This document shows, in pieces, positions 27,218 through 38,007 of a stretch of DNA of 64,000 nucleotides. The translations under genes were made by a program, and so were the position numbers. Numbering within the stretch: position 1 is the stretch's first letter; each line of letters opens with the position of its first letter. This DNA comes from Oxalobacteraceae sp. CFBP 8761 (lineage in GTDB: Bacteria > Pseudomonadota > Gammaproteobacteria > Burkholderiales > Burkholderiaceae_D), in the NCBI GenBank assembly GCA_014841595.1, contig JACYUE010000001.1, positions 2,158,996 through 2,222,995 of the forward strand, written 5' to 3'. The notes below the pieces were generated by a model. The model was not told the DNA's origin. It did not search any database and saw only the letters and a list, made by a program, of their open reading frames with translations.

Positions 27218-27853
27218 ATGACTCAAGAGCTTTCAAACACTCGCTCCTATCGCGGACAGACGCCGGAGCAGCGTCGCGCCGACCGGCGTAACCGCCTCAT
27301 TGCCGGCGCCATCAGTGTGTATGGTGAGCGCGGCTACCATAATGCGACCGTTAAGGCGGTCTGCGATGCCGCGGGTCTCACCGAGCGCTACTTCTACGAA
27401 TCGTTCGCGAACAGCGAAATGCTCTTGATCGCCAGCTACACGTTCATCACCGATCTGGTGCGTGAAAGAGTGTTGCTCGCCGGGGAATCGGCACGCGGCG
27501 GCAGGATTGCCCGGTCGCGAGCCATGCTCCACGCTTATTTCTCTTCGATCCAGCGCGATCCCCGTTCAGCACGTGTATTCCTCGTCGAAATCCGTGGTGT
27601 GAGTGCTGCCGTGGACCGCACCTTCGATGAATCGCTTCATGAGTTCGGGTTGGCTGTCACGCGGCTCGTCGCGCCCGATTTGCTGGACGACGAGTTATTG
27701 CAGGCAGGCGTCATTGGCGGCGTGATCCATATTGCCATGCGCTGGATCGCGTGCGACTACAAGCCGCCGATCGACGAGGCAGTTGCGGCGGCGCTGCGCC
27801 TTGGCACAGCCCTGTCCAAGCGGCCCCGCGTCGCGCCAGCCGGCAGCGCGTAA
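27218..27853 (+). CDS. TetR/AcrR-family transcriptional regulator
   Basis: This 211-residue protein has an N-terminal TetR helix-turn-helix (RRNRLIAGAISVYGERGYHN, then TVKAVCDAAGLTERYFYESF at about 45-64) and an all-helical ligand domain. ATG 27218 is chosen because it precedes the usual short N-terminal arm; in-frame ATGs lie upstream. No ribosome site is strong. It converges on the lpd gene, with a hairpin between. The target is unknown; the nearby palindrome suggests autoregulation. Confidence 0.85.
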   Translation: MTQELSNTRSYRGQTPEQRRADRRNRLIAGAISVYGERGYHNATVKAVCDAAGLTERYFYESFANSEMLLIASYTFITDLVRERVLLAGESARGGRIARSRAMLHAYFSSIQRDPRSARVFLVEIRGVSAAVDRTFDESLHEFGLAVTRLVAPDLLDDELLQAGVIGGVIHIAMRWIACDYKPPIDEAVAAALRLGTALSKRPRVAPAGSA

Positions 27854-27888
27854 TCAGTCACGGTCCATAAAAGGAAAGCCGGGCGGAA

Positions 27889-27913
27889 GCGCCATCCCTG
27901 TGCGGGATGGCGC
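27889..27913. terminator. Convergent hairpin between TetR gene and lpd
   Basis: GCGCCATCCC pairs with GGGATGGCGC (10 bp, 5-nt loop) immediately before the lpd stop codon. It can serve both converging genes. Confidence 0.6.
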
Positions 27914-27918
27914 CTGCA

Positions 27919-29322
27919 TCAGATATGCAGTGCGTGGCCCAGTGCGCGCAGCGCTGCTTCCTGCACCGCTTCACCGAGCGTTGGATGCGCGTGGATCGTG
28001 CGTGCCACATCTTCCAGTTGTGCCCCCAGTTCGATCGACTGCGTGAAGCCAGCCGCCAGTTCGGCCACGCCGACGCCCACCGCCTGCCAGCCCAGGATCA
28101 GGTGATTGTCCTTGCGCGCAACGACGCGGACAAAACCGTCGGTGCTCTCGATCGTCATCGCCCGTCCATTGGCGCTGAACGGGAAACTCGCGCTGATGGC
28201 GTCGATGCCGGCCGCTGCGGCTTCGCCAGGGGACATGCCGGCCACCACGATTTCGGGATCGGTGTAGCAGACAGCTGGAATGGCCGCCGGATGGAACCAG
28301 CGTCGCTTGCCGGCGATGATCTCGGCCACCATCTCGCCCTGCGCCATCGCGCGGTGCGCCAGCATCGGTTCACCGGTCAGGTCGCCAATCGCCCAGACAT
28401 TGCGCATCGACGTGCGGCATTGCTCGTCGACTTTCACGGCGCGCCCGTTCATGTCGAGCATCAGGTGTTCGAGACCCCAGCCGGTGGTTGCCGGCTTGCG
28501 GCCCACGGCCACCAGCACGCGGTCAGCCTCGAGATAGGCTTCCACGCCGGACGCGTCGCGCACCTTGACCCGCTCGCCCTCCATGCCCAGCACCGATGTC
28601 GCCAGGCGGACCTCGACACCGAGGCGCTCGAGTGAAGTGGCAACCGGTTTGACCAGATCCGCATCGTAGGCTGGCAGGATGCGCTCGGCCGCCTCGACGA
28701 CCGTGACCTGGCTGCCCAGCTTGCGAAACGCCGTGCCCAGTTCCAGACCGATATAACCGGCGCCAACCACCACCATGCGGCGCGGTACCTCGCTCAATGA
28801 CAGCGCCTCGGTCGACGAAATGACCGGACCGCCAAACGGCATGAACGGCAGTTCGACCGCGTGCGAGCCGCTCGCCAGCAGCATGTGTTCGCAGCGGATG
28901 CGCACCGGCTCTTGCCCGCTGCCCTCATGAGGCTGCACTTCGACGGTCTTGCCGTCGAGGACACGGGCCCAGCCGCGTACCACGCGCACACCCTGTTTCT
29001 TCAGCAGCGCGCCCACGCCGCCGGTCAGGCGCTTGACGATGCCGTCTTTCCAGGCCACCGTTTTTTCGAGGTCGATGCTGGGCGCGTCGACCCTGATCCC
29101 CAGGGGCGACGTTTGCGCCGCGTAATGCACGGTCTTGGCGTATTCGTCGGCCGCATGGATCAGCGCCTTGGACGGAATGCAGCCGATGTTCAGGCAGGTG
29201 CCGCCCGGTTGCGCGCCTTCGACGAGGACGGTAGGGATGCCCAACTGGCCGGCGCGGATGCCGGCCACGTAGCCGGCCGGGCCGCCACCGATGATCAGGA
29301 GCGTCGTATTGATTGTCTCCAT
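27919..29322 (-). CDS. lpdA: Dihydrolipoyl dehydrogenase (E3) of the branched-chain keto-acid complex
   Basis: This 467-residue FAD disulfide oxidoreductase reoxidises the lipoyl groups of the E2 subunit using NAD+. FAD motif [14 protein letters not shown] is at residues 8-21, the redox-active pair is Cys43/Cys48 in [13 protein letters not shown], and the NAD motif [13 protein letters not shown] lies near 180. The C-terminal catalytic His-Glu is in [10 protein letters not shown] (about 444-453). It is the last gene of the bkd operon, 3 bp after bkdB, so it is most likely the E3 dedicated to this complex. Confidence 0.93.
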   Translation of the reverse strand: METINTTLLIIGGGPAGYVAGIRAGQLGIPTVLVEGAQPGGTCLNIGCIPSKALIHAADEYAKTVHYAAQTSPLGIRVDAPSIDLEKTVAWKDGIVKRLTGGVGALLKKQGVRVVRGWARVLDGKTVEVQPHEGSGQEPVRIRCEHMLLASGSHAVELPFMPFGGPVISSTEALSLSEVPRRMVVVGAGYIGLELGTAFRKLGSQVTVVEAAERILPAYDADLVKPVATSLERLGVEVRLATSVLGMEGERVKVRDASGVEAYLEADRVLVAVGRKPATTGWGLEHLMLDMNGRAVKVDEQCRTSMRNVWAIGDLTGEPMLAHRAMAQGEMVAEIIAGKRRWFHPAAIPAVCYTDPEIVVAGMSPGEAAAAGIDAISASFPFSANGRAMTIESTDGFVRVVARKDNHLILGWQAVGVGVAELAAGFTQSIELGAQLEDVARTIHAHPTLGEAVQEAALRALGHALHI

Positions 29323-29325
29323 CGC

Positions 29326-30693
29326 TTACTCCACGAACAGGGTGGCAGGAAATTCGAGGTAACCCCGGATCGACTGCACGAACTGGGCGGCCACCATGCC
29401 ATCGATGACGCGGTGGTCGAACGAGGATGACAGGTTCATCATCTTGCGCGCCACCATCGCGCCGTCACGGATGACGGGACGGTCGACGATGCGGTTCACA
29501 CCCACGATGGCGACCTCGGGCCGGTTGATGACAGGCGTCGTGACGATGCCGCCCAGCGCGCCCAGGCTCGTGATCGTGATCGTCGAGCCGGTCAGTTCGT
29601 CGCGCGTGGCCTTGCCGCTGCGGGCGGCGTCGGCCAGGCGCGCGATTTCGGCAGCGCTCGACCATGGGTCGCGCGATTCGGCGTGACGCACGACCGGCAC
29701 CATCAGGCCCGATTCGGTCTGCGCCGCAATGCCGATGTGGGCCGCGTCGTACGTCGTCAGTGTGTTGGCCTCGTCGTCGTAGCGCGCGCTCATCATCGGA
29801 TAGCTGCGCAGCGCCAGTACCACGGCGCGCATCAGCAGCGGCAGCAGCGTGAGCTTGCCGCGCTCCTGGCCGTAGCGGGCATTGAGTTGCAGGCGCAGCG
29901 CTTCGAGTTCGGTCACGTCGACTTCTTCGACGTAGGTGAAGTGCGGGATGTTGCGCTTGGCTTCCTGCATCTTCTCGGCGATCTTGCGACGCAGGCCAAT
30001 GATCTGCGTGGCATGCTCGCCGTGCTGTTCGGCATAGCGTTCGTCCATCGCGCCATTGGCCGCGCCGCCGCGGCGGCCGGCCACGTGCGCATCCAGGTCG
30101 GCATGCGTGATGCGGCCTGCGGGCCCGCTGCCGGGCACGAACTGCAGCTCGACGCCCAGGTCCCAGGCGCGCTGGCGCACGGCCGGCGGGGCCAGCGGTT
30201 TTTCACCGTCGGCGCGCAGCGGTCCACCGGCCCCGGACCCGGACCCGGACCCGGACCCCGCCCTGGCTGGCGCTGGCCTGGCTGCCGGAGCAGGTGCCGG
30301 CTTGGCTGGTGCAGCGGCCGGCGCTGGCGCGGCTGACGCATGCGCCGCCACGGCCTCGAGCTGCGGTTCGGCCACTTCTTCGGCCGGCGCGGTGGCCGCG
30401 CCGGACTGCACGGGTTCACGGCGCGCCTTGTCGGCGCTGACGTTGCCGGCGCCGGCGACTTCGAGGCGGATCAGTTCCGCACCAACGGCCAGCGACTGGC
30501 CAATGGCGCCGCCCAGGCTCGTGATTGTCCCGGCGACCGGCGACGGAATTTCCACCGTCGCCTTGTCGGTCATGACGTCGGCCAGCACCTGGTCTTCGCG
30601 CACCGTGTCGCCCGGCTGCACGTGCCAGGCCACGACTTCCACTTCAGCGATGCCTTCACCGAGGTCCGGCATCTTGATGACATGAATCCCCAT
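29326..30693 (-). CDS. bkdB: Branched-chain keto-acid dehydrogenase E2 (lipoyl acyltransferase)
   Basis: This 455-residue E2 transfers the acyl group from E1 to CoA. The lipoyl domain occupies residues 1-78, with lipoyl-lysine Lys44 in MTDKATVEIPSP. An Ala/Pro-rich linker containing a Gly-Ser repeat follows, then the peripheral-subunit-binding domain (APPAVRQRAWDLGVELQFVP) and the catalytic domain with SFDHRVIDG (His about 427). ATG 30693 has GGAGGG upstream and begins at the lipoyl domain. It follows bkdA2 by 2 bp. A single lipoyl domain fits the branched-chain rather than the pyruvate complex. Confidence 0.92.
   Translation of the reverse strand: MGIHVIKMPDLGEGIAEVEVVAWHVQPGDTVREDQVLADVMTDKATVEIPSPVAGTITSLGGAIGQSLAVGAELIRLEVAGAGNVSADKARREPVQSGAATAPAEEVAEPQLEAVAAHASAAPAPAAAPAKPAPAPAARPAPARAGSGSGSGSGAGGPLRADGEKPLAPPAVRQRAWDLGVELQFVPGSGPAGRITHADLDAHVAGRRGGAANGAMDERYAEQHGEHATQIIGLRRKIAEKMQEAKRNIPHFTYVEEVDVTELEALRLQLNARYGQERGKLTLLPLLMRAVVLALRSYPMMSARYDDEANTLTTYDAAHIGIAAQTESGLMVPVVRHAESRDPWSSAAEIARLADAARSGKATRDELTGSTITITSLGALGGIVTTPVINRPEVAIVGVNRIVDRPVIRDGAMVARKMMNLSSSFDHRVIDGMVAAQFVQSIRGYLEFPATLFVE
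30235..30258. repeat. Four tandem GGACCC units inside bkdB
   Basis: Four perfect 6-bp units encode the (Gly-Ser)n part of the flexible linker between the lipoyl and E3-binding domains. Copy number could vary by slippage without a frameshift because the unit is two codons. Confidence 0.7.
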
Positions 30694-30695
30694 GA

Positions 30696-33047
<2,352 letters not shown>

Positions 33048-33236
33048 CTGCGGCGAACTATTTTCATATTGCTATGCACCATACGGGAGCGGCGGTCGCA
33101 GATGAAACGGCGGGCTCGTGCAGCGTCATGCAGTGTTTGGGACCAGGTTGTGCTCGCAACGCGATGCAGCAATTTAATTTTCGAAGGAAAGACGCGCGGG
33201 TGAGAGAATCGAGCTTCCCCCATGACCGGAGGCATC

Positions 33237-33779
33237 ATGCCGACCTGCGACGACATCCTTCTGCTGGCACGCTACAACGCGACGATGAACCGCCAGCTGT
33301 ACAATGCGGCCGCGACCTTGCCGCAGGAGGCAGTCACTGCCGAGCGGGGTGCCTTCTTTGGATCATTGCTGGGAACGCTGAATCATCTGGTCGCAGGCGA
33401 CAGCATCTGGCTGTCACGCTTTGCTGGCCATGTGGCGATGTTTCGCGCGCTCGAGACGCTGCGCGGCGTGGCGATCCCCAGCGACTTGCGCCAGTCGTAC
33501 GGCGACAGCCTGGCGTTGCTGCGCGTGCAGCGCGAGCGGATCGACGGGATCGTCATGGCGCTGGCGGCCGAGGTAACGGCAGCCGATCTGGACCACGTGC
33601 TGGCTTACCGCAACACGCGTGGCGCCTCGTTCTGCAAGCCGTTCGGCAGCCTGCTGCTGCACTTTTTCAATCACCAGACCCATCACCGCGGCCAGGCCAG
33701 CACTTTGCTGACGCAGGCCGGCGCCGACATCGGCGTGACCGACCTGCTGGTGCTTGTCGGGGACCAGCCGCCAGCGTGA
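33237..33779 (+). CDS. DinB family protein (four-helix metal-binding fold)
   Basis: This 180-residue protein has the DinB/YfiT pattern. The three metal-ligand histidines are recognisable as His50 in LNHLVAGDSIWLSRF and His146/His150 in FNHQTHHRGQAS. GGAGG lies 5 nt before ATG 33237. DinB-fold proteins include thiol-dependent transferases, but most, including this one, have no assigned reaction. It is divergent from the bkd operon across 259 bp. Confidence 0.86.
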   Translation: MPTCDDILLLARYNATMNRQLYNAAATLPQEAVTAERGAFFGSLLGTLNHLVAGDSIWLSRFAGHVAMFRALETLRGVAIPSDLRQSYGDSLALLRVQRERIDGIVMALAAEVTAADLDHVLAYRNTRGASFCKPFGSLLLHFFNHQTHHRGQASTLLTQAGADIGVTDLLVLVGDQPPA

Positions 33780-33783
33780 CGCT

Positions 33784-33818
33784 GGCGCGCCGCTCGCGCA
33801 GCCAGAACCCCGGGCCCA
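33784..33818. repeat. 35-bp duplicate of the amino-acid permease 3' end
   Basis: This segment matches 34759-34793, which encodes the C-terminal FWLRERRA of the permease, at 34 of 35 positions. It lies just after the DinB stop codon, about 975 bp away from and in the same orientation as the permease copy. On the minus strand it still reads GFWLRERRA. It looks like the leftover of a local duplication or rearrangement. Confidence 0.7.
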
Positions 33819-33923
33819 CCCACGCCAACCTGCTGAAGCGGGAAGGTGGTGCGTGAATGCTACGCAGCAAATTCATCGAACGAAGCAGGCCGGTGAAAGG
33901 CAGTTGGATGTGCCTCGTGCCGC

Positions 33924-34583
33924 TTAGAACAGATAGGTGACGCCGAAATTGAGTGAGGCTGGTCGATATTTCGGCTTGCCGATCAGCATATTGCCGGCAT
34001 TAGATGCCTTGAATGTGCCACTCTCGACACTAGTCCAGCGCGCATCGCCAGTGAGGCGCCAGCGGGGTGCCAGGCTGTACTCGACGCCCACGATGGCTTG
34101 TACACCCACGCCGCCTTCACGTGAATACTCCTGCTCTGATCCGTTGCGGTCAACGTCGATATCGAGCGCGATCACGTAGCCCAGGCCGGCGCCGATGAAC
34201 GGACGTAACGCGCCGCGAGCCGGGAAGCGGTAGTACACGTTCAAGAGGACCAGTTCGGAAAAGATGTTGCCATCGACTTCGACACCGCCGATGCGCCTGA
34301 GATAATTGCCGCGCTCGTCCAAGGCCAGCTCGACGGCCCACCCGTTGCCGAAGCGACGGCCCACGGCGGCGCCAAAACCGAGACCCCCACCAAATTTGGC
34401 CGTGCCTCCTACACCGGGACCGGTAGGGCGGAACTCGGAAAAGCTGGTCGATGGCGCTGCGGGGACGCCCCCGTAAGCGCTGGCGTAGAAGCCTGCTTCG
34501 TCCTGGGCGGCAGCTGATAACGGGATCAGCAGCAGGAGTGCGGTGAGATACGTGACGTAGCGCGTCTTGAAAGGCTGGTTCAT
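33924..34583 (-). CDS. Outer-membrane beta-barrel protein
   Basis: This 219-residue protein has a signal peptide (about 1-26, ending SAAAQ), then alternating hydrophobic strands such as GLGFGAAVGRRFG, LVLLNVYYRF and PFIGAGLGYVIALDIDV. It ends in a terminal aromatic (GVTYLF), the insertion signal for outer-membrane barrels. The size suggests an eight-stranded OmpA/OmpW-like barrel. AAGGA precedes ATG 34583. The function is unknown. Confidence 0.8.
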   Translation of the reverse strand: MNQPFKTRYVTYLTALLLLIPLSAAAQDEAGFYASAYGGVPAAPSTSFSEFRPTGPGVGGTAKFGGGLGFGAAVGRRFGNGWAVELALDERGNYLRRIGGVEVDGNIFSELVLLNVYYRFPARGALRPFIGAGLGYVIALDIDVDRNGSEQEYSREGGVGVQAIVGVEYSLAPRWRLTGDARWTSVESGTFKASNAGNMLIGKPKYRPASLNFGVTYLF

Positions 34584-34746
34584 GGCAGTCCTTTGGCGAT
34601 GGAACTACTGGAGAGAACAGCCAATCACTGTACAGTTTTTCTGCGCGCTGTAAATACCAGTTTCGCCACAGACCCGGTCATCCGAATCGCGTGCTGCGCC
34701 CCCACAACAGGCCTGCTGCGCCCTCCAGAGCGCAGCGAACCCATGC

Positions 34747-36102
34747 TTACTGCACAGCGGCGCGCCGCTCGCGCAGCCAGAACCCCAGGCCCAGCAGCGC
34801 CAGCCAGATCGGGATCAGGATCACCGAAATGCGCAGCCCCGGCGTGATCGCCATGATCACGAGCAGGATGGCGACGAACGCCAGGCACACGTAATTCGAC
34901 AGCGGAAACCACGGACTGCGGAACAATGTCAGCGCGCCAGCGTTGTCCTTGCTGCGCCGGAAGCGCAGGTGGCTCCACGAAATCATCGCCCAGTTGATGA
35001 CGAGCGCGGCGACGGCCAGGCTCATCACCATGCCCAGCGCTTCTTCTGGCAGGAAGTAATTGATCAGGATTGCCGAGCCGGTGGCGATGGCCGACACGGC
35101 AAGCGCATTGAGCGGCACACCGCGTGCATTGGTGCGCATCAGCGCGCGCGGCGCATTGCCTTGCGCGGCCAGGCCGAACAGCATGCGGCTGTTGGCATAC
35201 ACACAGCCGTTGTAGACCGACAGCGCAGCCGTCAGCACGACCAGGTTCAGGACGTTGGCGACCCAGCCGTTGTCGAGCGCGGCGAAGATCAGCACGAACG
35301 GGCTGCCGCCGGTGACGACTTTCTGCCACGGGAACAGCATCAGGAGCACGGCCAGCGCGCCGATGTAGAAGATCAGGATGCGGTACAGGGCGTTATTGGT
35401 CGCGCGCGGAATCGTGCGCGACGGGTCGTCCGCCTCGGCGGCGGTGATGCCGATCAGTTCCAGCCCGCCGAACGAAAACATGATCACCGCCATGGCCATG
35501 GCCAGGCCGGCCACGCCGTTGGGGAAGAAGCCGCCGTGGCGCCACAGATTGGACACGCCCGCCTCGGGTCCGGCGCCGCCGCCGATCAACAGGTACAGGC
35601 CGAACACGATCATGCCGACCACGGCCGCCACCTTGATGACGGCAAACCAGAATTCCATCTCGCCGAACGCCTTCACGTTCAACAGGCTGAGCAGGTTGAC
35701 GAGGACGAAGAAGCCCAGTGCCGAGACCCACGTCGGCAGTTCCGGGAACCAGTACTGCATATAGATGCCCAGCGCCGTCAGTTCCGCGAGGCTGACCAGG
35801 ATGTACATGACCCAGTAATTCCAGCCCGACACGAAGCCTGCCCAGCGCCCGCAATACTTGTCAGCGAAGTGGCTGAACGAGCCGGCCACCGGTTCGTCGA
35901 CGATCATCTCGCCCAGCTGGCGCATGATCAGGAAGGCGACCGCGCCGGCAATCGCATACCCGAGCAGCACCGACGGGCCGGCCATCTGGATGGTCGAGGC
36001 GATGCCGAGGAACAGGCCAGTGCCGATGGCGCCGCCCAGGGCGATCAGCTGGATGTGGCGGTTCTTGAGCCCGCGCTTGAGTTGGTGGTGCCCGTCGTCC
36101 AT
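34747..36102 (-). CDS. Amino-acid permease, APC superfamily
   Basis: This 451-residue, 12-helix transporter is of the AroP/PheP/ProY amino-acid:proton symporter group. It shows LKNRHIQLIALGGAIGTGLF and MRQLGEMIVDEPVAGSFSHF in the N-terminal half, and GLELIGITAAEADDPSRTIP, the consensus loop after helix 6. The exact substrate cannot be read from sequence; an aromatic or branched amino acid would suit the tyrosine and bkd genes nearby, but this is inference. Its last codons are duplicated at 33784-33818. Confidence 0.88.
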   Translation of the reverse strand: MDDGHHQLKRGLKNRHIQLIALGGAIGTGLFLGIASTIQMAGPSVLLGYAIAGAVAFLIMRQLGEMIVDEPVAGSFSHFADKYCGRWAGFVSGWNYWVMYILVSLAELTALGIYMQYWFPELPTWVSALGFFVLVNLLSLLNVKAFGEMEFWFAVIKVAAVVGMIVFGLYLLIGGGAGPEAGVSNLWRHGGFFPNGVAGLAMAMAVIMFSFGGLELIGITAAEADDPSRTIPRATNNALYRILIFYIGALAVLLMLFPWQKVVTGGSPFVLIFAALDNGWVANVLNLVVLTAALSVYNGCVYANSRMLFGLAAQGNAPRALMRTNARGVPLNALAVSAIATGSAILINYFLPEEALGMVMSLAVAALVINWAMISWSHLRFRRSKDNAGALTLFRSPWFPLSNYVCLAFVAILLVIMAITPGLRISVILIPIWLALLGLGFWLRERRAAVQ

Positions 36103-36237
36103 CGTCGGTTTCTTGATCTTGCTATAAAGACAGGGATTCTACTGCATTGGCGGGGTGCGGCAAACTCGCGCCACGGTTTTGCTTGTCACGCTATGCTGGT
36201 GGTGATGGCAATTCGCCGACACTCACTGGAGACAAGC

Positions 36238-36342
36238 ATGCGCAAGATGATCATGATGGCCCTGGCGGGCCTGCTGTGGAAACAGTTTCAGACCAAGGTC
36301 ATGAAGCGTCCGGTTGCCCAAAAGAAGACCTGGCGTTACTAA
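36238..36342 (+). CDS. 34-residue basic small protein
   Basis: The frame encodes MRKMIMMALAGLLWKQFQTK followed by a basic tail (VMKRPVAQKKTWRY). GGAG lies 7 nt before the ATG and a classical terminator follows 44 nt after the stop, so it has a complete small transcription unit. A hydrophobic N-terminal half and cationic C-terminal half suggest a membrane-associated peptide. I recognise no family and do not assign a function. Confidence 0.55.
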   Translation: MRKMIMMALAGLLWKQFQTKVMKRPVAQKKTWRY

Positions 36343-36386
36343 GCAACACACCGAGAACCGTCACGCATTCGGTGACCGTTCGACAG

Positions 36387-36412
36387 GCGCGGCTTCGGCC
36401 GCGCTTTTTTTT
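36387..36412 (+). terminator. Rho-independent terminator
   Basis: GCGCGGC-TTCG-GCCGCGC forms a 7-bp stem with a UUCG tetraloop followed by eight T. It ends the small gene at 36238-36342 and lies just past the stop codon of the converging MBL-fold gene. Confidence 0.92.
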
Positions 36413-36424
36413 CGCCCATGGCAA

Positions 36425-37126
36425 CTACACGCCGTGCGTCAGTCCCAGGTTGCGGTTGGCCGGTACCGCGACATCCATCAGGCCGGGCCGCGGCAAATCG
36501 AGCGCGGCCATCAGCGCGATAAAGTCAGGGCGGGAGCGGCCGGCAAGACGCGCATTGTGCGCGCGTTCCCAGCCGATGGTCGAGACCGACTGGCCCTTGT
36601 AATCGTGGCCGGGCCAGACCCGCGTGGCGGGATCGAGCGTGAACAGCTTGCGGGTGACGCTGTCATACAGGTCGCCCGCGCTGCCGCCCTGGAAGTCGGT
36701 GCGGCCACAACCGCCGATCAGCAGCGTGTCCCCGCTGAACAGGTTGCCGCGCCACAGGTAGCACATGCTCCCGGCCGTGTGGCCTGGCGTATGGATCACG
36801 GCAATCTCTTCGCCATCGGCAAACCCGATGCGGTCGCCGTCCTGCAGCTGGATTTCCGCCGGCGCGATGCCGCAGCCGCCCGGCGCGCACGCCTTTGCAC
36901 CCGTGTGCGCGCGCAGGCGCCCGGCGGACGTGACGTGGTCGGCATGCGCGTGCGTTTCGAACACGTGCGTCAGGCGCAGGCCAAGCCGTTCGAGATGCGC
37001 GAGGTCGCGGTCGAAGTGGCGGTCGACCGGGTCGATGATGGCGGCGTCGACAGCGCCGGGCGCGGCCAGGATATAGGTGAAGGTGGACGACTCGGCGTCG
37101 AACAGCTGGATCGGGTTCAGTTGCAT
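36425..37126 (-). CDS. MBL-fold hydrolase, persulfide-dioxygenase (ETHE1) type
   Basis: This 233-residue metallo-beta-lactamase-fold enzyme has metal motif THAHADH at residues 58-64, then HTPGHTAGSM, FSGDTLLIGGCGRTDFQGG and RVWPGHDYKG. The CGRTDFQ segment is characteristic of persulfide dioxygenases, which oxidise glutathione persulfide to sulfite; a glyoxalase-II-like hydrolase is the alternative. GAGGA lies 8 nt before ATG 37126. It follows the TlpA fusion gene by 43 bp on the same strand, which links it to thiol chemistry. Confidence 0.85.
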   Translation of the reverse strand: MQLNPIQLFDAESSTFTYILAAPGAVDAAIIDPVDRHFDRDLAHLERLGLRLTHVFETHAHADHVTSAGRLRAHTGAKACAPGGCGIAPAEIQLQDGDRIGFADGEEIAVIHTPGHTAGSMCYLWRGNLFSGDTLLIGGCGRTDFQGGSAGDLYDSVTRKLFTLDPATRVWPGHDYKGQSVSTIGWERAHNARLAGRSRPDFIALMAALDLPRPGLMDVAVPANRNLGLTHGV

Positions 37127-37169
37127 GATGGGTTCCTCGGTAGCGCCCATGTTGTACCACAAACGTGGC

Positions 37170-37988
37170 TCAGTGCTGGATCGCCGCCAGCTTGTCGGCC
37201 AGCGTGGCCGGCGAGAGTTCGCCCACATGGCGCGTGCGCAGGCGGCCGGCCGCATCGTAGAACAGCGTCGTCGGCATGCCGGCCGCGCCAAGGCGCCCAG
37301 CGACCTGACTGCCCTGGTCCAGCACGATCGTGGCGGACTGCGCCTGCAATGGCAGACGCTCGCGCTCGACATAAGCGGCCACGGTGGCGGCGGATTCGCC
37401 CTGGTTGACCAGCACGAACGCGATCTCCGGGTGGGCCGCCTGCGCTGCCATCAGGGCCGGCATCTCGCGCCGGCAGGGTGGACACCAGGTGGCCCACAGG
37501 TTCAGCACGACTGGGCGGTCGGCGAAGCTGCGTAGCGCGACTTCGCGGCCGTCGAGCTGGCGCACCATGACGTCCGGCATGGGCGTGTGGGCCGGCGTCA
37601 GTGCCTGATTCAGCAGGGTGCCGACGAACCAGACCGCGCAGCCGGCCAGCATGCAGGCCAGCACGGGGCGGCGCAGCGCTGCCTGGCGGCGCGTCAGCTC
37701 GGCCCCGACCACGCAGGCCGCGATCAGGCCGGCGACCGTCTCAAAGCCGCCGTCACGGATGTCGAACACGCTCAGCGGCGCGGCCAGGTAGATTGCATGG
37801 TGCTTCAGGACGAACACGAGACGGGCCGAGACGAAGCCGGCCACGATCATGTTCCATAGCGCACCGCCCGGATCGATGGCGCGTCGGCGCCGGAACCATT
37901 CGGCCACCAGCGTGGCCGCCAGCACCGCGGCCAGCGACAGGGCGACCGCGATCGGAAGGTACAGCGGCCCCAGCCGGATGGCGTCCAT
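37170..37988 (-). CDS. Fusion of Lgt-like membrane domain and TlpA-type thioredoxin
   Basis: Residues about 1-130 of this 272-residue protein form four membrane helices resembling part of prolipoprotein diacylglyceryl transferase (ARLVFVLKHHAIYL and DIRDGGFETVAGLIAA match its signature regions). Residues about 135-272 form a periplasmic thioredoxin domain with active site WCPPC (Cys169, Cys172). The truncated Lgt part lacks the full catalytic region, so it probably serves as anchor or redox relay. The gene is cotranscribed with the persulfide-dioxygenase-like gene downstream and lies 19 bp from the CNNM gene upstream. Confidence 0.82.
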   Translation of the reverse strand: MDAIRLGPLYLPIAVALSLAAVLAATLVAEWFRRRRAIDPGGALWNMIVAGFVSARLVFVLKHHAIYLAAPLSVFDIRDGGFETVAGLIAACVVGAELTRRQAALRRPVLACMLAGCAVWFVGTLLNQALTPAHTPMPDVMVRQLDGREVALRSFADRPVVLNLWATWCPPCRREMPALMAAQAAHPEIAFVLVNQGESAATVAAYVERERLPLQAQSATIVLDQGSQVAGRLGAAGMPTTLFYDAAGRLRTRHVGELSPATLADKLAAIQH

Positions 37989-38007
37989 CTGCCCTAGCGC
38001 GCCCGGC

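Noticed and set aside
29739..30336. Plus-strand frames rich in Pro-Gly opposite bkdB
   Set aside because: The apparent repeats are the GGACCC units read on the wrong strand; bkdB is clearly coding on the minus strand.
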